Below are positions 24,695 through 33,071 of a stretch of DNA of 64,000 bases, one piece after another. The translations under genes were made by a program, and so were the position numbers. Position 1 is the first letter of the stretch, and every line of letters starts with the position of its first letter. Under the pieces are notes generated by a model that saw only the letters and a list, made by a program, of their open reading frames with translations, did not search any database and was not told where the DNA came from. The DNA is taken from NCBI RefSeq assembly GCF_030410395.1, contig NZ_JAUHHF010000007.1, positions 1 to 64,000 of the forward strand, written 5' to 3'. The DNA comes from Zwartia panacis. GTDB lineage: Bacteria > Pseudomonadota > Gammaproteobacteria > Burkholderiales > Burkholderiaceae_B.

Positions 24695-25660
24695 ATGCGT
24701 TTTCCATTTTCCCGCGCTGTGCTGGCAGCCGTTGCTTTGCTGGGCACCACCTTGACGCATGCGGCCTATCCAGACCGCAACATTACATTGGTCGTGACGT
24801 ATCCGCCTGGCGGGACAGCGGACCGTGTCGCGCGTTTGATTGCCCCCGAGTTGGCAAAAGAACTTGGTCAAAACGTGATTGTGGATAATCGCGGTGGTGC
24901 CGGCGGCATGATCGGCGCAGCATATGTCGCCAAAGCGGCGCCAGATGGTTACACCATCATGCTGGATGCGGCCAACCACACGCAAAATCCTGCCTTGCGC
25001 AAGATGCAGTTCGATACGCTCAAAGACTTTTCTTCTGTCATGTTGTTGCAGCGTGTCCCGAATATCCTGGTTTCAAACCCCGCCTATCCCGTCAAAACGG
25101 TACAAGAGCTGATCAAGGTTGCGACCCCCAAGACGCCGGTTGTGCATTACGCCACATCCGGAGCGGGTAGCGCCCAGCATTTGGCGGGGGCGTTATTCAA
25201 TGCGCTGGCGGGTACCCATCTTGAGTCCGTGCATTACAAAGGTGGTGGTTTGGCGATCACCGATGTGATGTCTGGTCAGGTTCCGCTTGCATTTGCCACG
25301 GTGGGGACCGCGCTTCCACAGATCAAGTCCGGCAAGCTCAATGTGATTGCCTCGGGTGGCGAAAAACGATCCGCAGTGTTGCCGGATGTTCCAACGATCG
25401 CCGAGAGTGGAGTCAAGGGCTATTCGAGCTACGAGTGGAACGCTATTTTTGCTCCTGCAGGGACTCCACCCGCTGTCATCGATCGTTTGAACAAAGCGTT
25501 GGTCAAGGTGATGCAGCAGCCGTCGGTCAAAGCCGGCATTGATGCATTCAGTGGAGAGATTATCGCCTCATCCCCACAACAGCTTGAGGATTTCCGGCGC
25601 GCCGAAATTGAAAAATGGCAACGCGTCGCTAAAGAATTCGACATTAAGCTTGATCAATGA
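24695..25660 (+). CDS. Bug/TctC family periplasmic solute receptor
   Basis: A 321-residue receptor with the signal peptide MRFPFSRAVLAAVALLGTTLTHA and the mature start YPDRNITLVVTYPPGGTADRVAR. The ligand-binding segments AAPDGYTIMLDAANHT and HYKGGGLAITDVMSGQ are typical. It sits immediately upstream of a CaiB CoA transferase and a D-aminoacylase-like gene in what looks like one operon, so its ligand may be the acid or N-acyl compound degraded there. No TctAB partner is present. Confidence 0.9.
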   Translation: MRFPFSRAVLAAVALLGTTLTHAAYPDRNITLVVTYPPGGTADRVARLIAPELAKELGQNVIVDNRGGAGGMIGAAYVAKAAPDGYTIMLDAANHTQNPALRKMQFDTLKDFSSVMLLQRVPNILVSNPAYPVKTVQELIKVATPKTPVVHYATSGAGSAQHLAGALFNALAGTHLESVHYKGGGLAITDVMSGQVPLAFATVGTALPQIKSGKLNVIASGGEKRSAVLPDVPTIAESGVKGYSSYEWNAIFAPAGTPPAVIDRLNKALVKVMQQPSVKAGIDAFSGEIIASSPQQLEDFRRAEIEKWQRVAKEFDIKLDQ

Positions 25661-25688
25661 CAATGTTTAAATGAATTGGAATCCCACC

Positions 25689-26912
25689 ATGTCAGGTCCA
25701 CTTTCGCACATCAAAGTTCTCGATTTGTCCCGCGTGTTGGCGGCCCCCTGGGCTGCTCAAAACCTCGCCGATTTAGGTGCGGATGTCATCAAGGTTGAAC
25801 GCCCTGTCAAAGGCGACGATTCCCGGGCTTTTGCACCCCCTTTTTTGAAAGACGAGCAGGGTAATACCACGCGTGAATCCGCATATTTTTGTGCGGCTAA
25901 TCGCGGTAAGCGTTCGATCACAATCGATATCTCCAAGCCCGAAGGTCAAGAGCTCGTTCGTGAACTGTCCAAAAACGTGGACGTCATCCTTGAAAACTAT
26001 AAAGTGGGTGACCTTGCGCGCTACGGACTTGGTTACGAGGACATCAAGAAAATCAATCCCTCAGTGATTTATTGTTCCGTGACAGGATTTGGCCAGACCG
26101 GTCCTGAAAAGGATCGCCCAGGTTACGACTTTATGGCCCAGGGCATGGGCGGACTGATGAGTATCACAGGCGAGCGTGATGACCTGCCAGGTGGCGGCCC
26201 CCAGCGTGTCGGTGTGCCAATTATCGACTTGACGACAGGAATGTATGCAAGCATTGCGATTTGTGCGGCGATCGCGCATCGCGCGGTCACCGGCAAGGGC
26301 CAGTGGATTGATGTTTCGTTGCTCGACTCTTGCGTTGCATTTCTCGCGAATCAGGCGATGAATTATTTTGCAACTGGCGAGTCACCCAAGGCAATTGGTA
26401 ATGCTCACCCGAACATCGTTCCATACCAGACATTCAAAACTGCCGATGGCGCGTTGATTCTTGCCTGCGGGAATGACAACCTGTTCAACAAGTTTTGCGA
26501 GATCGCGGATTGTGTCCATTTATCAAAGGATCCGCTCTATTCAACAAATGGTGCACGCGTTAAAAATCGCGAAGCCATTACCAACATTTTGAATGATATT
26601 TTCCTCAAGAAAACAACCCGCGAATGGGTCAAGTTACTGGATGAGGCGGGTGTGGCAAATGGTCCGATCAACAATGTTGCTCAGGTCTTCGAAGAACCCC
26701 AGGTGTTGGCGCGCGGGATGAAGATCGAACTGCCTCATGCAGTCGCTGGAAAGGTTCCTCTGGTGGGAAGTCCAATGAAGTTTTCCGACACACCCATCAA
26801 GCATGAAATTCCACCCCCTGCGCTGGGGCAGCACACAGACGAAATTTTGATGTCCGTGTTAAAAAAATCGCAAGACGAAGTCACTTCGCTCAAGACGAAG
26901 GGCATCGTCTAA
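25689..26912 (+). CDS. CaiB/BaiF family (class III) CoA transferase
   Basis: A 407-residue class III CoA transferase. It has LSRVLAAPWAAQNLADLGADVIKVE, NRGKRSITIDISKPEG and the catalytic-Asp segment GYDFMAQGMGGLMSITG. It activates a free acid with CoA taken from another thioester. I chose the ATG at 25689, preceded by GGAA, over an ATG six codons upstream without a ribosome-binding site. It is the second gene of this type in 5 kb. It follows the Bug gene by 28 bases and precedes the amidohydrolase gene. Confidence 0.9.
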   Translation: MSGPLSHIKVLDLSRVLAAPWAAQNLADLGADVIKVERPVKGDDSRAFAPPFLKDEQGNTTRESAYFCAANRGKRSITIDISKPEGQELVRELSKNVDVILENYKVGDLARYGLGYEDIKKINPSVIYCSVTGFGQTGPEKDRPGYDFMAQGMGGLMSITGERDDLPGGGPQRVGVPIIDLTTGMYASIAICAAIAHRAVTGKGQWIDVSLLDSCVAFLANQAMNYFATGESPKAIGNAHPNIVPYQTFKTADGALILACGNDNLFNKFCEIADCVHLSKDPLYSTNGARVKNREAITNILNDIFLKKTTREWVKLLDEAGVANGPINNVAQVFEEPQVLARGMKIELPHAVAGKVPLVGSPMKFSDTPIKHEIPPPALGQHTDEILMSVLKKSQDEVTSLKTKGIV

Positions 26913-26960
26913 TGAAGAGCTGAATGTAAGAGCTACATTTAAAAATATAAGGGGAGACAT

Positions 26961-28649
26961 ATGTACGACTTGATTATCAGACAGGCCCGTGTGTTTGACG
27001 GACTGGGCAATCCCGGAAAAATTGCAGACGTTGCCGTGCAAAATGGCATTGTGGCTGAAATCGGGTCCGTCACGGGGCCGACAAAAAATGAGGTCGATGC
27101 AAAGGGTTTAGCCTTGATGCCGGGTATTGTGGATTTGCACACGCATTTCGACGCCCAGGTCACCTGGGATTCGACGCTTTCGCCTTCGCCAGCTTTGGGT
27201 GTCACGACAGTGGTGATGGGAAACTGCGGTTTTGGCATTACCCCTTGCCCTGCCGAGCATCGCGAGACGATGATGAAAAATCTCTCCGTCGTCGAGGGTA
27301 TGGATCTCAATGCTTTGCTCAATGGCATCAACTGGAATTTTGAAACCTTCAAAGAGTACATGGATCAATTGCGTGCAACTAAGCCGTATTTGAATACTGC
27401 GCTCTTTGTCGGTCACTCTGTGGTGCGCACCGCGGTGATGGGCGAGGCCGGATCACAAAAGGTGGAGCCTTCACGCCAAGAGCTTGAGGCCATGTGTCAG
27501 CTGGTACGCGAGGCCATGCAGGCTGGCGCGATTGGTTTTGCTTCCTCATTCTCACCCAACCACAGTGGCTATGGCGGTATACCCATGCCATCGACAATCG
27601 CGACCGAAGAAGAGCTTCTCGCCCTGTCGGGCGTGATGAAAGAGTTCGATAAGGGTGTGTTCATGATGGCCACGGGTGCACGCGCCACGCCTGAGGTGAT
27701 TGAGAAGGTTGCCGCCAACAGCGGTCGTCCTGCTTTTATCTCGACAGTTTTGTCGATGTACAACCCTGCAACACCTGATCTGGCGATCACCTACTATGAA
27801 AAAGCCGAGCAGGCGCGCGCGCGTGGTCATGAGGTCTATATCTTGACGAGCTGTCAGCCGCTGTCCTTTGACTTCACGCTCGAAGAGCCTTATCCGCTGT
27901 TTAGTCACTCCGCATTTGACCGGGTTAAAAACAGACCTGCAGAAGAGATTTTGAGTGCCTACAAAGATCCTGCTTTCCGTCAGCAGTTTAGAGAGGATCT
28001 TAAAAACCTCAAACCAGGCATTTTGTTCCTCGGCGATTGGAATTATCTTGAAGTTGGGGAGGTTTCCCGGCCGGAACATGCCGAACTTGAAGGGATGACT
28101 TATGTCGAACTCGGCAAGAAGTGGGGGATGGATCCTCTTGATGCCTTTTTCGAGCTCGCGATCAAAGAAAATTTGAAAAACCATGTGATCGGTAAATTCT
28201 TTAATCATATTGATGCCGGAGTCGCACCTTTGCTCAAGCACTCCTCCTCGGTCGTGACGCTGTCAGACGCCGGGGCGCATCTGATCTACATGTGTGATGC
28301 TGCCTTTGGTTTGCATTTCCTGGGACACTGGGTGCGCAAGACGGGGGAGTTTTCACTCGAGGAGGGGATTCGCCGCATCACGAGTCATGCCGCCGACCGT
28401 TTCAAAATTCCGAATCGGGGTCGTTTGATCAAGGGCGCGCCCGCTGACATGCTGTTGTTCGATCCTCAAGAAGTCGGTATGACCAAACTTGAAACCTTAC
28501 ATGATTTGCCAGGTGGTGGTGCCCGCAAGGTTCGTTCCGGTACAGGCATTCATGGCGTGTGGGTGAACGGCTGCATGGTTCACGACGGTAAGGACTACGT
28601 CAAACTCGCCGAAGGTCCTGGTCATGTGATTGATTCCTTCATGCACTAA
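26961..28649 (+). CDS. D-aminoacylase-like amidohydrolase (N-acyl-D-amino-acid deacylase family)
   Basis: A 562-residue metal-dependent amidohydrolase of the DAN (D-aminoacylase) subgroup. The metal site begins with His60 and His62 (DLHTHFDAQ), a conserved Cys lies in MGNCGFGITPC, and later ligands are in LSDAGAHLIYMCD. Known members hydrolyse N-acyl-D-amino acids; others of similar length cleave different amide or lactam compounds. GGGGAG sits five bases before the ATG. A crotonase gene follows 17 bases downstream, so the product may enter a CoA-thioester route. Confidence 0.87.
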   Translation: MYDLIIRQARVFDGLGNPGKIADVAVQNGIVAEIGSVTGPTKNEVDAKGLALMPGIVDLHTHFDAQVTWDSTLSPSPALGVTTVVMGNCGFGITPCPAEHRETMMKNLSVVEGMDLNALLNGINWNFETFKEYMDQLRATKPYLNTALFVGHSVVRTAVMGEAGSQKVEPSRQELEAMCQLVREAMQAGAIGFASSFSPNHSGYGGIPMPSTIATEEELLALSGVMKEFDKGVFMMATGARATPEVIEKVAANSGRPAFISTVLSMYNPATPDLAITYYEKAEQARARGHEVYILTSCQPLSFDFTLEEPYPLFSHSAFDRVKNRPAEEILSAYKDPAFRQQFREDLKNLKPGILFLGDWNYLEVGEVSRPEHAELEGMTYVELGKKWGMDPLDAFFELAIKENLKNHVIGKFFNHIDAGVAPLLKHSSSVVTLSDAGAHLIYMCDAAFGLHFLGHWVRKTGEFSLEEGIRRITSHAADRFKIPNRGRLIKGAPADMLLFDPQEVGMTKLETLHDLPGGGARKVRSGTGIHGVWVNGCMVHDGKDYVKLAEGPGHVIDSFMH

Positions 28650-28666
28650 GGCCTGGGCATTTCAAT

Positions 28667-29362
28667 ATGATTATTTCAAATCTCGACCAAGGCGTGCTCT
28701 GGCTGACGCTTAATCGCGCGGGGGCCGCTAACGCTCTCAATCAGGCGCTCTACGATGCTTTGCATTTGGCGCTGCGGCAGGCCGTCGCGGATCCGGAGGT
28801 CAAATGTATCGTCCTGACTGGAGAGGGACAAAAGGCCTTTTGTGCGGGGGCTGATTTAAAAGCGTTTGCCGAGCTCGGGCGCGAGCAAGCAGAGCTTCGC
28901 CATCTTGATTTGCTGGACAGATGTTTCGAGGATGTCCTGGATTGCGGCAAGCCAGTTGTGGCATGCGTGCAGGCTGCTGCCGTGGGCGCGGGTTTGATGC
29001 TGGCTGCGCTCTGCGATGAAATCGTGATGGCAGAGCATACTTGGGTCTCATTGCCTGAAGTGCTCTTTGATATGCCCACGCCGATCGGCGCGGCGATTAT
29101 GGCACCAAGAGTGAGCCGACGTCTCATGCATCGGCTGGTTCAGCTCGGTGAGCGTGTTAATGCCTCAGAGTGTTTGACCGAAGGTTTGGCGACACTCGTC
29201 GCGCCCTCTGAGCAATTAAGGCAAGTTACCCAGACACGCGCATTGGCACTGGCCGCGATTCCAAATCATGCTTTCGCGCTAAACAAGCAGTGGATCAATC
29301 ACCACACAAAAGCCGAGCTTGCCCAGGCGTCTCGCTTGGCACGCTCGGTCCTTGAGCATTAG
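28667..29362 (+). CDS. Enoyl-CoA hydratase/isomerase (crotonase) family protein
   Basis: A 231-residue crotonase-fold protein, short for the family. The oxyanion-hole segments are KAFCAGADLKAF and AAAVGAGLMLAALCDEIVM. The glutamate normally in the first catalytic position is replaced in this region (GAGLMLA), while SLPEVLFDMPTP carries a candidate second glutamate, so the reaction cannot be assumed to be hydration. It is the last gene of the Bug, CoA transferase, amidohydrolase, crotonase run and ends convergently to a nitroreductase gene. Confidence 0.82.
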   Translation: MIISNLDQGVLWLTLNRAGAANALNQALYDALHLALRQAVADPEVKCIVLTGEGQKAFCAGADLKAFAELGREQAELRHLDLLDRCFEDVLDCGKPVVACVQAAAVGAGLMLAALCDEIVMAEHTWVSLPEVLFDMPTPIGAAIMAPRVSRRLMHRLVQLGERVNASECLTEGLATLVAPSEQLRQVTQTRALALAAIPNHAFALNKQWINHHTKAELAQASRLARSVLEH

Positions 29363-29398
29363 TCGAATACAAGGCGAGCACAGACTTGCCTTGATGGA

Positions 29399-30016
29399 TC
29401 AAACGATGGTAAGTACTTCCTGGACAGGAAGTCGCGGTTTTTGCGGCCAATTGCCCGCTGCGGCAACACCGACTGCGACCAGCATGGCAGGAACTTCTTT
29501 TTCAGAGAGCTTGAATTCTTTGGCTACGCCGGCGGGATCAAAGCCAATCATCGGACCACTGACCAAACCCATGCTCTGAGCGGCAAGCATCAGCGTCATC
29601 GCGCCCATGGATGCGGAACGGATCGCCTCGTCACGCTGCCTGACAGGATTGCCTTCGTGACCGTCATGGGCCATTTGCACCCACGCATCTGCCATGGATT
29701 GTTCCAGCAAACCTGAAGCAACCGAGGGCTTTAACGCATGCGCCAAACCTTTATGCGCTTCAAGCTTTCCGCAGACAATGAAGGTGACAGCGGCATCAAC
29801 AATTTTCTGCTGACCATAGGCAACTGCTTTGAGGCGCTCTTTCGCTTCCTTGGATTGGACTGCGATGAATTTCCAGTTTTGAAAATTGAAAGCGGTTGGC
29901 GCGCATGTGGCTAAACGAACCAGTTCTTCGATCTGTGCAGTCGTCAGACTCTTGGTCGGATCGAACATATTGGCGGAGATACGTTGTTCGATCGCTTCTT
30001 TGATTGAGAGTGTCAT
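29399..30016 (-). CDS. Nitroreductase family protein
   Basis: A 205-residue FMN nitroreductase. It has the N-terminal helix with EQRISANMFDP, the segment ATCAPTAFNFQNWKFIAV and the FMN-phosphate region MLAAQSMGLVSGPMIGFDP. It is probably a cytoplasmic NAD(P)H-dependent reductase of quinones or nitro compounds. It starts 34 bases after the large FAD/Fe-S dehydrogenase gene and so is probably the last gene of that operon. Confidence 0.87.
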   Translation of the reverse strand: MTLSIKEAIEQRISANMFDPTKSLTTAQIEELVRLATCAPTAFNFQNWKFIAVQSKEAKERLKAVAYGQQKIVDAAVTFIVCGKLEAHKGLAHALKPSVASGLLEQSMADAWVQMAHDGHEGNPVRQRDEAIRSASMGAMTLMLAAQSMGLVSGPMIGFDPAGVAKEFKLSEKEVPAMLVAVGVAAAGNWPQKPRLPVQEVLTIV

Positions 30017-30050
30017 ATTGATACGTGAGCTTTTAAAAAGTGGGGTTGTT

Positions 30051-33000
30051 TTATTTCAAGGCTTGCGCAAGCAGCACTGCGGTATGAGTGGCTTCAGTAT
30101 CGGCTCCATCCTGAATTTGGTGTCGACAGCTTGTGCCATCCGCGACAACCACCGTGCCAGCCGCTCGTTGACGAATGGCTGGAAGCAACGACATTTCAGC
30201 CATCGCCATGGAGGCTGCGTGATGCTCTGCCTCGTATCCAAAACTGCCCGCCATCCCGCAACAAGAAGACTCAATCGTTGAAACCTTTAGATCAGGAATC
30301 CAGCTCAACACAGTTTGAACAGGCGTCAACGCATCAAACGCTTTTTGATGGCAGTGACCATGAAGCATGGCGGTATTTGTCTCAATGGGCTTGAGATTCA
30401 GGGTGCACCGTCCGGCTTTATGTTCTTTGACTAAAAACTCTTCGAACAGATACGCGTGCTGGGCGAGGAGTTTGGCTTCTTCGCCATAGCCGTAGTCAAG
30501 AAACTCGTCGCGCAGGGTGAGCAGACAGGATGGTTCAAGTCCCACAATGGCTACGCCGCGTTTGACGAAGGGTACGAGGGCGTCAAGTGTGCGTCGTGCT
30601 TCAGCTTTGGCCTGGTCGACTAAACCGGCCGAGAGAAAGGTACGACCGCAACACAATGGGCGCTCGCCAGGACGTTGATTCAGATGAACGGTGTAACCCG
30701 CTGCTTGCAACACCTGCTGGGCTGCCAGGGCGTTTTGCGTATCGATGTAGTTGTTGAACGTATCGACAAATAGCAACACCTCACGTCCAGAAACCGAGGG
30801 TGTTGGCGTCTGTTCACTATGTTGCCCTAGAAAGCTGGTTTTGAAACGTGGCAGAGAACGTTCTGTGGCCAGACCAAGTGCGCGCTTGGTCATGGCGCCC
30901 AGTACGGGTGTGTGCTCAAGTGCGCTCAACAGTCCGCCGACACGACTCGCCAAGCCGGCGTATCGGGGCATGTAAGCGACCAGCTTTTCCCGCAGGCTTG
31001 TCCCGTGGCGCCCGGCCCAGGCTGCACGGGCTTCTATCTTCATCTTGGCCATGTCGACACCTGTCGGGCAATCACGCTTGCAGCCTTTGCAAGAGACACA
31101 TAGATCGAGTGTTTCTTTGACCTCGGGGCTGGCCAGACCTTCGGTTCCCAGTTGTCCGGAGAGTGCAAGACGCAAGGTGTTGGCTCGTCCCCGGGTAAGA
31201 TGTTGTTCATCTTTAGTGATGCGGTAACTGGGGCACATCGTACCCGCATCGAACTTGCGGCAATGCCCGTTGTTGTTGCACATCTCGATGGCCGAGGCCA
31301 GTCCACCGCTGGCATCTACTCCGGTGCCAGGTGCTGTCTCCACGCCGGTCATTGGATCACGCAGGACGTTCCAGGCGGACCAGTCCAGTGCGGTCGGTGT
31401 AGAGGCGACTGTGTAGCCGGGTGCAAAACGGAAATTACTGCGATCATCCATCTTGGGTGGATGAATCATCTTGTTTGGGCTGAATCTGTTTTCTGGGTCG
31501 AACAGATTCTTGATCTCGGCAAAAGCCTGATGGATGCGCGGCCCGTATTGCCAGGACACCCATTCGCCTCGACAAAGACCATCACCGTGCTCACCCGACA
31601 GCGCGCCTTTGTATTCTCGGACCAGCGCCGCAGTTTCTTCGGCGATCGCGCGCATTTGAGCGGCACCCTCGCGGCGCATGTCCAGAATCGGTCTGACGTG
31701 CAGCGTACCCACGCTCGCATGGGCGTACCACGTACCCTCGGTGCCGTAGCGATTAAAGACTTCGGTCAACCGACTTGTGTAGTCTGCAAGATGTTCGAGC
31801 GGGACTGCGCAGTCTTCGACGAAAGAAACGGGTTTGCCGTCTCCTTTCATGCTCATCATGATGTTCAGACCGGCTTTGCGCACATCCCAAAGTGCCTTTT
31901 GCGCTTTGGCTTCAGGCATTTTGACGACACAGTTTGGCAGTCCCAGATCGCTCATCAGGACGTCAAGCTCATCCAGTTTTTGAATGAGCGCCGCTTGGTC
32001 TTGGCCGGCGAACTCCACCAATAAAATCGCAGCGGGTGATCCGACGAGGGCTTTTTCGATCACGGGCCTGAAAGATGGATTTTCCATCGCGAGATCGATC
32101 ATCGTCCGGTCCACGAGTTCGACAGCCGTGGGTTTGAGCTTGACGATATGTTGAGTCGTTTCCATGGCTTTGTAAAAGCTCTGGAAGTTCACGACGCCAA
32201 GAGTTTTGTGCTCGGGTAATGGAGAAAGTTTGAGCGTGATTTGGCGACTATAGGCGAGGGTACCTTCTGAGCCCACCAGCAAGTGAGAAAGGTTGGCGAA
32301 ACCATCATCCGTGTACGCACGCGGATTTTGGCAGTCGAACAAGTCGATGTTGTAACCTGCAACGCGCCGTAATACTTTTGGAATGCGTTCGGCGAGCTCA
32401 CCGCGCTCACGCGTCGCAATCGTTTTGAGCGTTTCCAAGATCTCAGTTAGGCGAGTACCTTGTACAGGCTCTTTCAATGAGCCAAAATGCGCCTGGGTTC
32501 CATCGGCAAGTACCGCATCAATACCCAGCACGTTATGAACCATGTTGCCATATTCGATCGAGCGTGAACCACAGGAGTTGTTGCCTGTCATGCCACCGAT
32601 CGTGCACTGAGCACTCGTCGACACATCAACAGGAAACCAGAGGCCATAAGGCTTGAGCCAGGCATTGAGGTGATCCAGAACAATTCCTGGTTCGACCGTG
32701 ACAGTGCGTGCGTGCTGATCGAAATCCACGACATTGCACAACCAACGGCTGTTGTCGATGATGAGTGCTTCGCCAACCGTCTGACCGCATTGACTGGTGC
32801 CTGCTCCTCGCGACAAGACCGCCACCTTTTGATCGCGTGCGATATCGAGTGCGCGCAGAACGTCAGCTTGATCATGTGGCACGACGACGCCAATTGGCGT
32901 GATCTGGTAGATCGAGGCATCCGTCGAATAACGTCCACGACTTGCGCTGTCAAACAACACATCCCCTCGCAACTCATTTGACAGGAGTCGCGCAAGCGGA

Positions 33001-33071
33001 GAACGGGTTCCGGACTTGGTCGGTGAAAAGATGACTGGCTTGGGGATGACGGGTGATGCGACTGAGCTCAT
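30051..33071 (-). CDS. FAD-binding and Fe-S cluster D-2-hydroxyacid dehydrogenase (YdiJ-like fusion)
   Basis: A 1006-residue fusion. The N-terminal FAD-binding type 4 domain (about 45-230) contains SRGAGTSQCGQ and GNNSCGSRSIEYG, followed by the FAD-oxidase C domain (about 240-530, with SGEHGDG and NKMIHP). The 4Fe-4S region near residue 655 has CVSCKGCKRDCPTG. The C-terminal Cys-rich half has two CCG motifs, near 805 (LCCGRTF) and 935 (SCCGMAGSFG). This is the GlpC/GlcF plus GlcD arrangement in one chain, as in YdiJ, which oxidises D-2-hydroxyglutarate; D-lactate or glycolate are other options. Its ATG overlaps the aminotransferase stop (ATGA), so it is translated with that gene. Confidence 0.88.
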   Translation of the reverse strand: MSSVASPVIPKPVIFSPTKSGTRSPLARLLSNELRGDVLFDSASRGRYSTDASIYQITPIGVVVPHDQADVLRALDIARDQKVAVLSRGAGTSQCGQTVGEALIIDNSRWLCNVVDFDQHARTVTVEPGIVLDHLNAWLKPYGLWFPVDVSTSAQCTIGGMTGNNSCGSRSIEYGNMVHNVLGIDAVLADGTQAHFGSLKEPVQGTRLTEILETLKTIATRERGELAERIPKVLRRVAGYNIDLFDCQNPRAYTDDGFANLSHLLVGSEGTLAYSRQITLKLSPLPEHKTLGVVNFQSFYKAMETTQHIVKLKPTAVELVDRTMIDLAMENPSFRPVIEKALVGSPAAILLVEFAGQDQAALIQKLDELDVLMSDLGLPNCVVKMPEAKAQKALWDVRKAGLNIMMSMKGDGKPVSFVEDCAVPLEHLADYTSRLTEVFNRYGTEGTWYAHASVGTLHVRPILDMRREGAAQMRAIAEETAALVREYKGALSGEHGDGLCRGEWVSWQYGPRIHQAFAEIKNLFDPENRFSPNKMIHPPKMDDRSNFRFAPGYTVASTPTALDWSAWNVLRDPMTGVETAPGTGVDASGGLASAIEMCNNNGHCRKFDAGTMCPSYRITKDEQHLTRGRANTLRLALSGQLGTEGLASPEVKETLDLCVSCKGCKRDCPTGVDMAKMKIEARAAWAGRHGTSLREKLVAYMPRYAGLASRVGGLLSALEHTPVLGAMTKRALGLATERSLPRFKTSFLGQHSEQTPTPSVSGREVLLFVDTFNNYIDTQNALAAQQVLQAAGYTVHLNQRPGERPLCCGRTFLSAGLVDQAKAEARRTLDALVPFVKRGVAIVGLEPSCLLTLRDEFLDYGYGEEAKLLAQHAYLFEEFLVKEHKAGRCTLNLKPIETNTAMLHGHCHQKAFDALTPVQTVLSWIPDLKVSTIESSCCGMAGSFGYEAEHHAASMAMAEMSLLPAIRQRAAGTVVVADGTSCRHQIQDGADTEATHTAVLLAQALK

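Noticed and set aside
27552-28241. A 229-codon minus-strand open frame opposite the D-aminoacylase-like gene
   Set aside because: It is fully contained in a gene with metal-binding motifs; no ribosome-binding site or family signal was found.
28667-29362. The short crotonase gene considered as a pseudogene
   Set aside because: The frame is intact, both oxyanion-hole segments are present and it fits the operon spacing; it is short but not visibly broken.
31152-32024. A 290-codon plus-strand open frame opposite the FAD/Fe-S dehydrogenase gene
   Set aside because: It lies wholly antisense to a protein with many recognisable motifs, has no ribosome-binding site that stands out and no family features; it is a by-product of codon bias on the other strand.
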